A stretch of 64,000 nt of DNA from Tamlana sp. I1 (GTDB lineage: Bacteria > Bacteroidota > Bacteroidia > Flavobacteriales > Flavobacteriaceae), in NCBI RefSeq assembly GCF_015355625.1, contig NZ_JACLAF010000001.1, positions 1 to 64,000 of the forward strand, in the 5' to 3' direction. Under the pieces are notes generated by a model that ran no database searches, had not been told where the DNA came from, and saw only the letters and a list, made by a program, of their open reading frames with translations. Shown here in pieces: positions 17,519-24,678 of this stretch (position 1 is its first letter; every line of letters starts with the position of its first letter). The position numbers were made by a program, and so were the translations under genes.

Positions 17519-18409
17519 ATGAATTTAAAAAGTTTTTTATTAACCGTTGTTACTGTTGTTACAGCTTCTAGTATGTTTGCTCAAGCGAATATATTAAATG
17601 CAAAAAGTCCAGATGAAATTGGTGTTAGAACAGCAGATCAAAAGGCAGTAGACAATGATAAACCTTTAGAATATGGTTATGTTGATGATAGAGATATCTT
17701 GTTTTCTAAAATGGTTTGGGAAAAAGTAGTGCTTGATGAGCGTGCAAACTTCCCATTGTATTACCCAATAGATACCAATAATATTGGTAGCGATAGACGC
17801 TCACTTTATGATGTTCTTATGAAAAACATTAGGAATGGAAAAATAGAGAACATCTATGACGATTCTTATTTTACTTCTAAAAGAACGCTTAAAGATATCC
17901 AATTTGCTTTAATGAAAGTTGATACTACCGAGTTAGGTATCGAGCAATTAAATGCGGGTGAAACTTTATCGGCAGAGTATATTAACAGAAGAGAAATTAC
18001 AGGAGCCGATATTAAAGCATATCACATTAAAGGATTATGGTATTTTGATAAGCGTCAAGCAGAAATGAAATACCGTTTACTTGGTATTGCGCCAGTTGCT
18101 CCCGATGTTAACTTTATAGATGACGAACAACCAGATTTAGTTGAATTATTTTGGGTGTTTTTCCCAGATGCTAGAGAAGTGTTACATGAAGCAAAATCTT
18201 TTAATAACGTAAACAGCTCGATGCCATTCTCATACGACCACGTATTAAATGCAAGACGTTTCCATGGTTATATTTACAGAGAAGAAAATGTTCAAGGAGA
18301 TAGAGCTATTTCAGAATATGTTTCGCAAAATGCTTTAATGCAACTTCTAGAATCGCAAAGAATTAAAGATAAAATTAGAGATTTTGAACTTGATATGTGG
18401 ACATACTAA
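17519..18409 (+). CDS. gldN: Gliding motility / type IX secretion protein GldN, 296 aa
   Basis: GldN (PorN) is the periplasmic partner of GldK in the T9SS ring. Choosing the ATG at 17519 gives a clean signal peptide MNLKSFLLTVVTVVTASSMFAQ and a mature protein starting ANILNAKSPDEIG. The frame stays open up to 17429, but that extension would run through the intercistronic hairpin and mask the signal peptide, so I reject it. Conserved-looking segments are YVDDRDILFSKMVWEKVVLDER (about 47-68) and VELFWVFFPDAREVLHEAKSF. It is the last gene of gldKLMN; a strong terminator follows within 30 nt. Confidence 0.95.
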   Translation: MNLKSFLLTVVTVVTASSMFAQANILNAKSPDEIGVRTADQKAVDNDKPLEYGYVDDRDILFSKMVWEKVVLDERANFPLYYPIDTNNIGSDRRSLYDVLMKNIRNGKIENIYDDSYFTSKRTLKDIQFALMKVDTTELGIEQLNAGETLSAEYINRREITGADIKAYHIKGLWYFDKRQAEMKYRLLGIAPVAPDVNFIDDEQPDLVELFWVFFPDAREVLHEAKSFNNVNSSMPFSYDHVLNARRFHGYIYREENVQGDRAISEYVSQNALMQLLESQRIKDKIRDFELDMWTY

Positions 18410-18433
18410 GTTTTAAAGATTTAAAATGATATG

Positions 18434-18466
18434 AAACGCCTGCTTTTTAAGTAGGCGTTTTTTTTG
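18434..18466 (+). terminator. Terminator of gldKLMN
   Basis: AAACGCCTGCTT (18434-18445) pairs with AAGTAGGCGTTT (18449-18460) with one G-U pair, then a run of Ts to 18465. It is a classical intrinsic terminator. Confidence 0.85.
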
Positions 18467-18502
18467 GACTCTTTTGTCTTTAAAATTTTGCTTAAAACAG
18501 CG

Positions 18503-18510
18503 TATCTTCG
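18503..18510 (+). promoter_or_regulatory. TAnnTTTG-like (-7) box upstream of the FAD oxidoreductase
   Basis: TATCTTCG differs from TAnnTTTG by one base and ends 7 bp before the ATG at 18518, implying a nearly leaderless transcript. No TTG is found at standard spacing. Confidence 0.4.
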
Positions 18511-18517
18511 CGCTATT

Positions 18518-19561
18518 ATGAAAGTAGATTATATCGTTGTAGGTACAGGTATTGCTGGTATTAGTTTTTGCGAGCAATTAAAAGCGAATAACAAATCGTT
18601 TGTGGTGTTTGATAATGCGTCACAGCAATCTTCAACTGTAGCAGGAGGTTTGTATAATCCTGTAGTTTTAAAACGCTTTACATCCGTTTGGAAAAGTGAT
18701 GAGCAACTCGACTTAGCTTTACCCCTTTATGCCAAAATTGAAAGCGAACTCAATGTAAAACTAGATTATAAAATTCCTGTTTACAGAAAATTTGCTTCTT
18801 TAGAAGAGCAAAATGATTGGTTTTCGGCTTCCGATAAACCACTACTTTCTAAATGGCTTTCAGCAAAAATCATTAAAAATGATAACGCCGCTATCGATGC
18901 GCCTTTTGGTTTTGGAGAAGTTTTAGAAACGGGTCGTATTGATGTGAAAACCATGATTGAGGCATATAAATCTGATTTAAATAGTAAAAATCTACTTTTT
19001 GAAGATGCTTTTGAGTATGATTTGATTGAAGAAACTAATAATGGTATTCAATATAAAAACATATCAGCAGCACAAGTTGTTTTTGCTGAAGGCTACGGTA
19101 TAAAGCAAAATCCGTTTTTTAAGCACTTACCATTAGTTCCTGCTAAAGGCGAATTGTTAATTATTCATACCCCAGAACTACAAATCGATTTTGTGTTAAA
19201 AGCCGGCGTGTTTTTAATTCCGCTAGGCGATGATACTTACATTGTTGGCGCAACTTACGAGTGGAAAGATTTAACTAATAATGTTTCAATTAAAGCTAAA
19301 GACGAACTTGCAGCCAAGTTAACCAAGCTAATAAGTTGTCCTTATAAAATCGTTAATCAAGTGGCAGGGATTCGTCCCACTGTAAAAGACAGACGTCCTT
19401 TGGTTGGACAGCATGACAAACATAAAAATTTATTTGTTTTGAATGGTTTAGGGACTCGTGGTGTGATGATTGGGCCTTATGTAGCCAAACAACTTTACGA
19501 TTTTATTGAAAATAACAAACCGCTTGAAAAGGCGATTGATATTAAAAGATTTGAGCATTAA
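18518..19561 (+). CDS. FAD-dependent oxidoreductase, DAO-type, 347 aa
   Basis: The protein opens with a dinucleotide-binding fold, MKVDYIVVGTGIAGISFCEQL, with GTGIAG as the FAD-binding GxGxxG. VAGGLYNPVVLKRF (about 45-58) follows. The C-terminal FAD/substrate region is VAGIRPTVKDRRPLVGQH...LFVLNGLGTRGVMIGPYVAKQLYDFI, as in D-amino-acid oxidase-like (DAO) proteins. The substrate cannot be told. The frame extends 18 codons upstream to a TTG at 18464, but that overlaps the gldN terminator and the ATG gives the canonical N-terminus. It stands alone between a terminator and a gene on the other strand. Confidence 0.85.
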   Translation: MKVDYIVVGTGIAGISFCEQLKANNKSFVVFDNASQQSSTVAGGLYNPVVLKRFTSVWKSDEQLDLALPLYAKIESELNVKLDYKIPVYRKFASLEEQNDWFSASDKPLLSKWLSAKIIKNDNAAIDAPFGFGEVLETGRIDVKTMIEAYKSDLNSKNLLFEDAFEYDLIEETNNGIQYKNISAAQVVFAEGYGIKQNPFFKHLPLVPAKGELLIIHTPELQIDFVLKAGVFLIPLGDDTYIVGATYEWKDLTNNVSIKAKDELAAKLTKLISCPYKIVNQVAGIRPTVKDRRPLVGQHDKHKNLFVLNGLGTRGVMIGPYVAKQLYDFIENNKPLEKAIDIKRFEH

Positions 19562-19611
19562 ATTACTACTGTTTTAATGCTGAACAATGCTTTATTAGGT
19601 AAGGAACAGGC

Positions 19612-19995
19612 TTATTTCTTTGCTAATTTTTTGTCGTAACTCATAAAAAAGTTAATCCAAATATTTCTTGAAACCCTTAAAATTATAGGCATAAAAATTA
19701 TTAATGTTAGGACTATTGAAATAAATACAGCATTAATTCCGGCTTTAAAAATAAAAAAGGAAATAATAAATGCAGCAACAGCAAAAGCGATACCAACTGC
19801 ATAACTTACGTACATAGAACCATAAAAAAAGGAGGGTTCAATTTTGTATTTCGTACCACAATTAGAGCATTTTTCATGCATGTCTAAGGCTTGAGAAAGG
19901 ATGTAGGGATTCTTGTTTTTAAACATAGATTCTTCATGGCATTTCGGACAAACACCCATGAAAATACTATATAATTTACTTCCTTTTTTAAACAT
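19612..19995 (-). CDS. DUF983 family zinc-ribbon membrane protein, 127 aa
   Basis: An N-terminal zinc ribbon with two Cys pairs, VCPKCHEESMF (about 15-25) and CSNCGTKY (about 44-51), is followed by SFFYGSMYVSYAVGIAF. Two membrane helices (about 62-83 and 90-110) precede a short Lys-rich tail. This layout is that of DUF983, whose function is unknown. The frame runs 13 codons further upstream, but MFKKGSKLYSIFMGVCPKC is the usual start and leaves room for the divergent ABC-F promoter. It may share this 86-bp control region with the ABC-F gene. Confidence 0.85.
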   Translation of the reverse strand: MFKKGSKLYSIFMGVCPKCHEESMFKNKNPYILSQALDMHEKCSNCGTKYKIEPSFFYGSMYVSYAVGIAFAVAAFIISFFIFKAGINAVFISIVLTLIIFMPIILRVSRNIWINFFMSYDKKLAKK

Positions 19996-20006
19996 ATAAT
20001 TTAACG

Positions 20007-20014
20007 TATTTTTG
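20007..20014 (+). promoter_or_regulatory. TAnnTTTG (-7) box upstream of the ABC-F gene
   Basis: TATTTTTG is a perfect -7 box and would give a leader of about 60 nt before the ABC-F start (20082). No spaced TTG is evident. Confidence 0.45.
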
Positions 20015-20081
20015 CAACCGCAATTACGGTACAAAAATAAGACTTAAAACATTAAACGTCCGTGATAAAAGTTACATTTCT

Positions 20082-21992
20082 ATGATGAACATTCATAATT
20101 TATCGATTTCATTTCAAGGGGAATACCTGTTTGAAGATATTACTTTCAAATTAGGTAATGGTGATCGGATCGGGTTAATAGGGAAAAATGGTGCCGGTAA
20201 ATCAACCATGTTAAAAATTTTATCGAAGGAAATGGAACCCGATACGGGACAAATTGCAGCTGATAAAGACCTTAAAATTGGTTTTTTAAAGCAAGACATC
20301 GATTTTATTTTGGGGCGTACTGTTTTAGAAGAATCTTACGAAGCCTTTACCGAAATTAAGGCCTTGGAAGCTAAAATGGAGTTGGTAAATAATCAAATGG
20401 CAGAACGAACTGATTATGAAAGTGAAGGCTACCATCAATTAATGATTGATATTAATGAATTGCAACACCAATATGAGATTTTAGGGGGGTATAATTATCA
20501 AGGCGATACAGAAAAGATTCTTCAAGGTTTAGGGTTTAAACGCGAAGATTTTAATAAGCTTACCGATACTTTTTCTGGGGGATGGCGTATGCGTATTGAG
20601 TTAGCCAAATTGCTGCTTCAAAACAATGATATTTTACTTTTAGATGAGCCAACCAACCACTTAGATATCGAATCGATAATCTGGCTTGAAGGTTTTTTAA
20701 AGAATTATTCCGGAGCTGTGGCCATTGTATCGCACGATAAAATGTTTTTAGATAATGTAACCAATCGTACCATAGAAATTTCGTTAGGACGTATTTACGA
20801 TTATCCGAAGCCTTATTCACAGTTTTTAGTGTTACGCGAAGAATTGAGAACCCAGCAGTTGGCTTCACAAAAAAATCAGCAAAAACAAATCGAGCAAACT
20901 GAAAAGCTTATTGAAAAATTTCGAGCCAAAGCCTCTAAAGCAACCATGGCACAATCGCTTATTAAAAAGCTTGATAAAATTGATAGAATTGAGGTTGATG
21001 AAGATGATAATAGTGTGATGACTCTTAATTTTCCGGTTTCAATTACGCCTGGAAAAGTGGTTGTTGAAGCTGAAGCGATTTCTAAAAGCTATGGTGATAA
21101 TCACGTTTTACAGGATATCGATTTATTAATTGAACGCGATGGGAAAACGGCTTTTGTTGGACAAAACGGACAAGGAAAATCTACGCTAGCAAAAATTATC
21201 GTTGGCGATGTTAAATATGAGGGGCACTTAAAACTGGGGCATAATGTTCAGATAGGTTATTTTGCTCAAAATCAAGCTGAATATCTCGATGGTAATAAAA
21301 CGGTATACGACACCATGGTTGATGCCGCAAATGAAACCAACAGAAGTAAAGTTCGTGATATTTTAGGCTCTTTTTTATTTAGAGGCGATGAAGCCGATAA
21401 ATATGTTCGAGTGCTTTCGGGAGGGGAACGTAACCGTTTGGCTTTGGCTAAATTAATGTTGCAGCCTTTTAATGTGCTTATTATGGATGAGCCTACCAAT
21501 CACTTGGATATTAAATCTAAAAATGTTCTAAAGGAAGCTCTAAAACGTTTTGAAGGGACATTGATTTTAGTTTCACATGATCGTGATTTTTTACAAGGCC
21601 TAACCAATAAAGTATACGAGTTTAAAGATCATAAACTGAAAGAATATTTAGGTGATATCGATTTTTACCTAGAACAGCGTCAAGTTGAAAATTTAAGAGA
21701 AGTTGAAAAGCGTACTGTGGTTAAGGAAACCCCTAAGGTTAAAACTCAACATTCTTATGAAGACCAGAAGAAGCTGAAGTCTTTAAATAATAAACTAAGT
21801 AATGTGGAGTCTAAAATTAATCAGTTAGAACGCGATTTAAAGGCGATTGATTTGGAACTAGAAGTTAATTATGAAGAAACCACATCCAAGCCCAATTTCT
21901 TTGATAACTATCAGAAGAAGAAAAAGGATTTAGAAGCTTTTATGGAGCAATGGGAAACCATTCAAATGGATATTGATGCTTTTAGCGAATAA
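20082..21992 (+). CDS. ABC-F family ATPase (duplicated ABC domains), 636 aa
   Basis: ABC-F proteins are soluble twin-ABC ATPases that act on the ribosome (EttA, Uup and antibiotic-resistance members). Domain 1 has Walker A IGKNGAGKST (about 34-43), signature FSGGWRMRIELAKLLL and Walker B DILLLDEPTNHLD. The Lys/Gln-rich inter-domain linker (about 245-290) is the P-site tRNA interaction motif. Domain 2 has VGQNGQGKST, LSGGERNRLALAKLML and VLIMDEPTNHLD. A C-terminal coiled coil (about 555-630) resembles Uup-type members. Both catalytic Glu (DEPTNHLD) are present, so both sites should hydrolyse ATP. MMN allows a start at codon 1 or 2. Nothing marks it as a resistance factor. Confidence 0.93.
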   Translation: MMNIHNLSISFQGEYLFEDITFKLGNGDRIGLIGKNGAGKSTMLKILSKEMEPDTGQIAADKDLKIGFLKQDIDFILGRTVLEESYEAFTEIKALEAKMELVNNQMAERTDYESEGYHQLMIDINELQHQYEILGGYNYQGDTEKILQGLGFKREDFNKLTDTFSGGWRMRIELAKLLLQNNDILLLDEPTNHLDIESIIWLEGFLKNYSGAVAIVSHDKMFLDNVTNRTIEISLGRIYDYPKPYSQFLVLREELRTQQLASQKNQQKQIEQTEKLIEKFRAKASKATMAQSLIKKLDKIDRIEVDEDDNSVMTLNFPVSITPGKVVVEAEAISKSYGDNHVLQDIDLLIERDGKTAFVGQNGQGKSTLAKIIVGDVKYEGHLKLGHNVQIGYFAQNQAEYLDGNKTVYDTMVDAANETNRSKVRDILGSFLFRGDEADKYVRVLSGGERNRLALAKLMLQPFNVLIMDEPTNHLDIKSKNVLKEALKRFEGTLILVSHDRDFLQGLTNKVYEFKDHKLKEYLGDIDFYLEQRQVENLREVEKRTVVKETPKVKTQHSYEDQKKLKSLNNKLSNVESKINQLERDLKAIDLELEVNYEETTSKPNFFDNYQKKKKDLEAFMEQWETIQMDIDAFSE

Positions 21993-22041
21993 GGGATTTA
22001 AATAAGAAGCATTTGATATTTTGGTTAATGCTTTTAATCTA

Positions 22042-22395
22042 TTATAAAAACGCTTCAAAAGGATTTTCTATGTAGGTTAATAAAGCATCGGGTTTAAGGT
22101 AGTTAAATTTGTTGTAGAAGTTTTGCCTTATTTGGTTTACTTCTTCGACTGAAATCTCTAGTGATTTAGAAATTTGGTTTACATTATACCCAATTTTTTC
22201 TAAGATTATAACCATTTCATCTTGGTTAGAAAGTGTAATCCCATAAAGTTTTATCTTATAAAGAAATAAGGGAAATAGTTTGTTGAATAATAGTTTTAAC
22301 ACATCACTGTCTTTTTTAGAATTTATTTTATTTGCTGTTAAAAAGTCTATTAATTGTAAAGTTCTTTTTCTTTTAGAGCTGTTAAATATCACCAT
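22042..22395 (-). CDS. Small HTH protein resembling the output domain of the neighbouring regulator, 117 aa
   Basis: No named family is recognised. The C-terminal half (about 57-100, LSNQDEMVIILEKIGYNVNQISKSLEISVEEVNQIR) looks like a LuxR-type HTH. It aligns by eye with residues about 560-600 of the next gene (LTNSEERLLALEKLNLNTSEIASMLGISPDSVNTSR). The segment before it (LFNKLFPLFLYKIKLYG) matches that protein's FNEVYPHFFINLKNNHQ. It therefore looks like a stand-alone copy of that output domain, without sensor or membrane segment. A perfect 13-bp inverted repeat ends one base from its start codon. It could be a competitor or repressor; that is inference. Confidence 0.65.
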   Translation of the reverse strand: MVIFNSSKRKRTLQLIDFLTANKINSKKDSDVLKLLFNKLFPLFLYKIKLYGITLSNQDEMVIILEKIGYNVNQISKSLEISVEEVNQIRQNFYNKFNYLKPDALLTYIENPFEAFL

Positions 22396-22396
22396 G

Positions 22397-22429
22397 GTCT
22401 ATTTGTTTAAAATCGATAAACAAATAGAC
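22397..22429. promoter_or_regulatory. Perfect 13-bp palindrome next to the start of the small HTH gene
   Basis: GTCTATTTGTTTA (22397-22409) and TAAACAAATAGAC (22417-22429) are exact complements around a 7-nt centre. In DNA this is an operator-like dyad; in RNA it is a hairpin abutting the start codon (22395). There is no T-run, so a terminator is unlikely. Confidence 0.6.
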
Positions 22430-22460
22430 GATTTAGATTAGGTTTTTGCTAAAATAGTGG

Positions 22461-22484
22461 CTAGACAAAATTCTAGACAAAATT
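22461..22484. repeat. Tandem 12-bp direct repeat
   Basis: CTAGACAAAATT occurs twice head to tail (22461-22472, 22473-22484) in the leader between the two regulator genes. The second copy overlaps a minus-strand TAATTTTG (-7-like) box at 22485-22478. Confidence 0.7.
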
Positions 22485-22492
22485 ATAACACA

Positions 22493-24352
22493 TTATATTT
22501 CAATAACTTCTAGTAAGGTTTTTTCTTTTGGAGCATCTAGCTTTTTTCGAAGGCGGTATCGAGAGGTATTAACACTATCAGGAGAAATTCCTAACATCGA
22601 TGCAATTTCAGATGTGTTTAAATTTAGTTTTTCAAGAGCAAGCAGACGCTCTTCCGAATTCGTTAACTTTTGATGGTTATTTTTAAGGTTGATAAAAAAG
22701 TGTGGATAAACTTCATTAAATCTTTCTTTAAAGAGGCTCCAGTCATCAGCAGTTAAAATTTTCGATTCCGTAAGCTGTTTTAGTTCGGTAAGTTCTTCAT
22801 GATCGCCAAAAGTATTTTTTAGATTTTGAAATTCAACTTCCAAGGCCTTTTGTTCTTCACTTTTATTAAGCAGGGCTTTAGTGAAGCTATTAAGCTCTTT
22901 TTCTTTTTCTTCTAACTGTGCTAGCAGGTTTTTTCTTTTTTGTTTAGAATTTAGGTGAAAGAGATAAAAGATGGCAGATAAAATGATAAGTATTGTACAC
23001 CCCAACACTAGGTATAAATAAAACCTTGTACTGGCTAATTTTTTTTGATCTTCAAGAATTTTAATGTCGGCATTTTGTTTTATAATTTGTTTTTCTTTTT
23101 CAGAGGTTTCAAACCGCGTTTGATAGAAAGCATAAGAATTGGCGACAAATTTATTATATAGAGAATCTCGTAAAGTTAGATACTTTTGTAAAAAGGTGTT
23201 TGCAAGCTTATTATCGCCTTGGCTAAGGTATAAATCAGCTAATATTTTTTGAGCCTCGATAATTTCAATGTTTAAAGGCGTATCTTTTAATTTTTGTAAA
23301 TAGCTTTTAATACTTTTTATAGCCAGGTTGGTTTTTCCTGTAAGTTGATAATATTTAGCTTTTGGTTTTAGGGAATATGCTTCTTCATAATTATTTTTTA
23401 GCTGCTTTTCCAATGCCATCATTTTATTAAAAGAGGCATGGGCTTTTGCTTTATTTTTTTTATCAGCGTAATATGCCGTTCTATGGGCTTCTAAATAGTA
23501 AGTAAAGCGTTCTTTGAAGTAAGGGTTGTCGCAGTTAGAAATCATTTTTTCTACCAAATCAAATTCTTTTTCAAAGTCCATATTCCCTCCTCCTTTCAAT
23601 ACAGATGCTGCTGTTTGTAAAGTAATTAAGGCTTGAGTACATGGCGATTTATGTTTCTCGGTTAGTTTTTTTAGCTCCTTACGCTGTTCTAATGCTAGAT
23701 CCTTAAGTCCGTTTATATTATAAAGACTAGTAAGTTCGTAGGTCGCATTTATAGTATATTCAAGATCACCCAGTTTGTCATATAAGCCTTTTGCTTTTTC
23801 GAACATTTGTACCGCTTGCGGGAAGTTGTTGCTTCTAAAACTAGCTTGTCCTGAAAAAAAGTAAGCATCTGCAGCATAAATAGAGTCCTTTTCTTTAAGA
23901 AACAACGGGATACTTGCTTTGTAATCTTTTAAAGCTAATTGGTAATTCGTATTAACAAAATGGTATCCAGCTCTTTTTAATAAAATATGCGCTTTAGTAT
24001 TTGGTTTTTTAAACTTATTGGCAAAACCTAACATGGAATCGATCCACTTTTTCTGAGATTTTAAATCATTGGTGTCATTATAATACTGCATTAAAAATCG
24101 AGATTTTAATGCGGCTTGGTCAAACTCATTATTTTTAAGGGCTATATCGATATATGTTTTAATATGGGCGACTTGTTTAGGGCTGTTTTCTCTAATGAAA
24201 TGCTTTGTAATTGTATCCAAATACTGAAGTTTCTCTGTATCGCTTTTAGAGTTTTCAGCGAAACTAATAAGGCTATCTATGGGAGTTTGTGCCGTTGAAT
24301 AAGAAATAGTTAGAATAAAAAAAAGCGTACTTATTTTTTTAAGAAGTATCAT
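22493..24352 (-). CDS. TPR - transmembrane - HTH transcriptional regulator, 619 aa
   Basis: A signal peptide (about 1-21, ending SYSTAQ) leads into a periplasmic region of TPR-like helices (about 25-430). One membrane helix follows (about 443-465, YLVLGCTILIILSAIFYLF), then a cytoplasmic coiled coil (about 470-525) and a C-terminal LuxR-like HTH (about 560-605, SEERLLALEKLNLNTSEIASMLGISPDSVNTSRYRLRKKL). This architecture belongs to the Bacteroidetes one-component membrane regulators that sense periplasmic ligands. It is separated from the PUL by a 326-bp region, so a link to the PUL is possible but unproven. The small HTH gene downstream looks like a copy of its last 100 residues. Confidence 0.85.
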   Translation of the reverse strand: MILLKKISTLFFILTISYSTAQTPIDSLISFAENSKSDTEKLQYLDTITKHFIRENSPKQVAHIKTYIDIALKNNEFDQAALKSRFLMQYYNDTNDLKSQKKWIDSMLGFANKFKKPNTKAHILLKRAGYHFVNTNYQLALKDYKASIPLFLKEKDSIYAADAYFFSGQASFRSNNFPQAVQMFEKAKGLYDKLGDLEYTINATYELTSLYNINGLKDLALEQRKELKKLTEKHKSPCTQALITLQTAASVLKGGGNMDFEKEFDLVEKMISNCDNPYFKERFTYYLEAHRTAYYADKKNKAKAHASFNKMMALEKQLKNNYEEAYSLKPKAKYYQLTGKTNLAIKSIKSYLQKLKDTPLNIEIIEAQKILADLYLSQGDNKLANTFLQKYLTLRDSLYNKFVANSYAFYQTRFETSEKEKQIIKQNADIKILEDQKKLASTRFYLYLVLGCTILIILSAIFYLFHLNSKQKRKNLLAQLEEKEKELNSFTKALLNKSEEQKALEVEFQNLKNTFGDHEELTELKQLTESKILTADDWSLFKERFNEVYPHFFINLKNNHQKLTNSEERLLALEKLNLNTSEIASMLGISPDSVNTSRYRLRKKLDAPKEKTLLEVIEI

Positions 24353-24678
24353 TTTAAGTGGTTCTTGAGGTGCTTTTCGATAAATTCAAAAAAAATGTTA
24401 ATTGATTTTCTAAGAGCTAAAATATAGAATTCTATTCTTACTTCTTACTAATGTTATACTTACAGTGATGTTTTTAAATAAATTGATAAGAGAAACTATT
24501 ATTACTACGAAAATGGAAAAAAGATAGGCGTAATTTAGGCATTTCTTTAAGGTTTGCTAAAAGGCTTTTGTTTAAGTTTTTTGACTTTTATTAATAATAC
24601 TAAACTACAAAACCGCTGTTGAATTATAAATTCAACAGCGGTTTTGCTTTAATTTATTAAGAGTAGTACGAGTTCAGC
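24353..24678. other. Intergenic region between regulator and PUL
   Basis: Apart from the strong hairpin at 24609-24645 this AT-rich stretch holds no coding frame worth calling. It must contain the promoter of the minus-strand regulator starting at 24352, but no clear TTG/TAnnTTTG pair was found. Confidence 0.6.
24609..24645 (-). terminator. Terminator of the PUL operon, 17-bp perfect stem
   Basis: The arm 24609-24625 (AAAACCGCTGTTGAATT) is the exact complement of 24629-24645, with a 3-nt loop. It ends in TTTT and lies about 34 nt after the GH97 stop on the minus strand. By symmetry it could stop transcription from either side. Confidence 0.85.
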
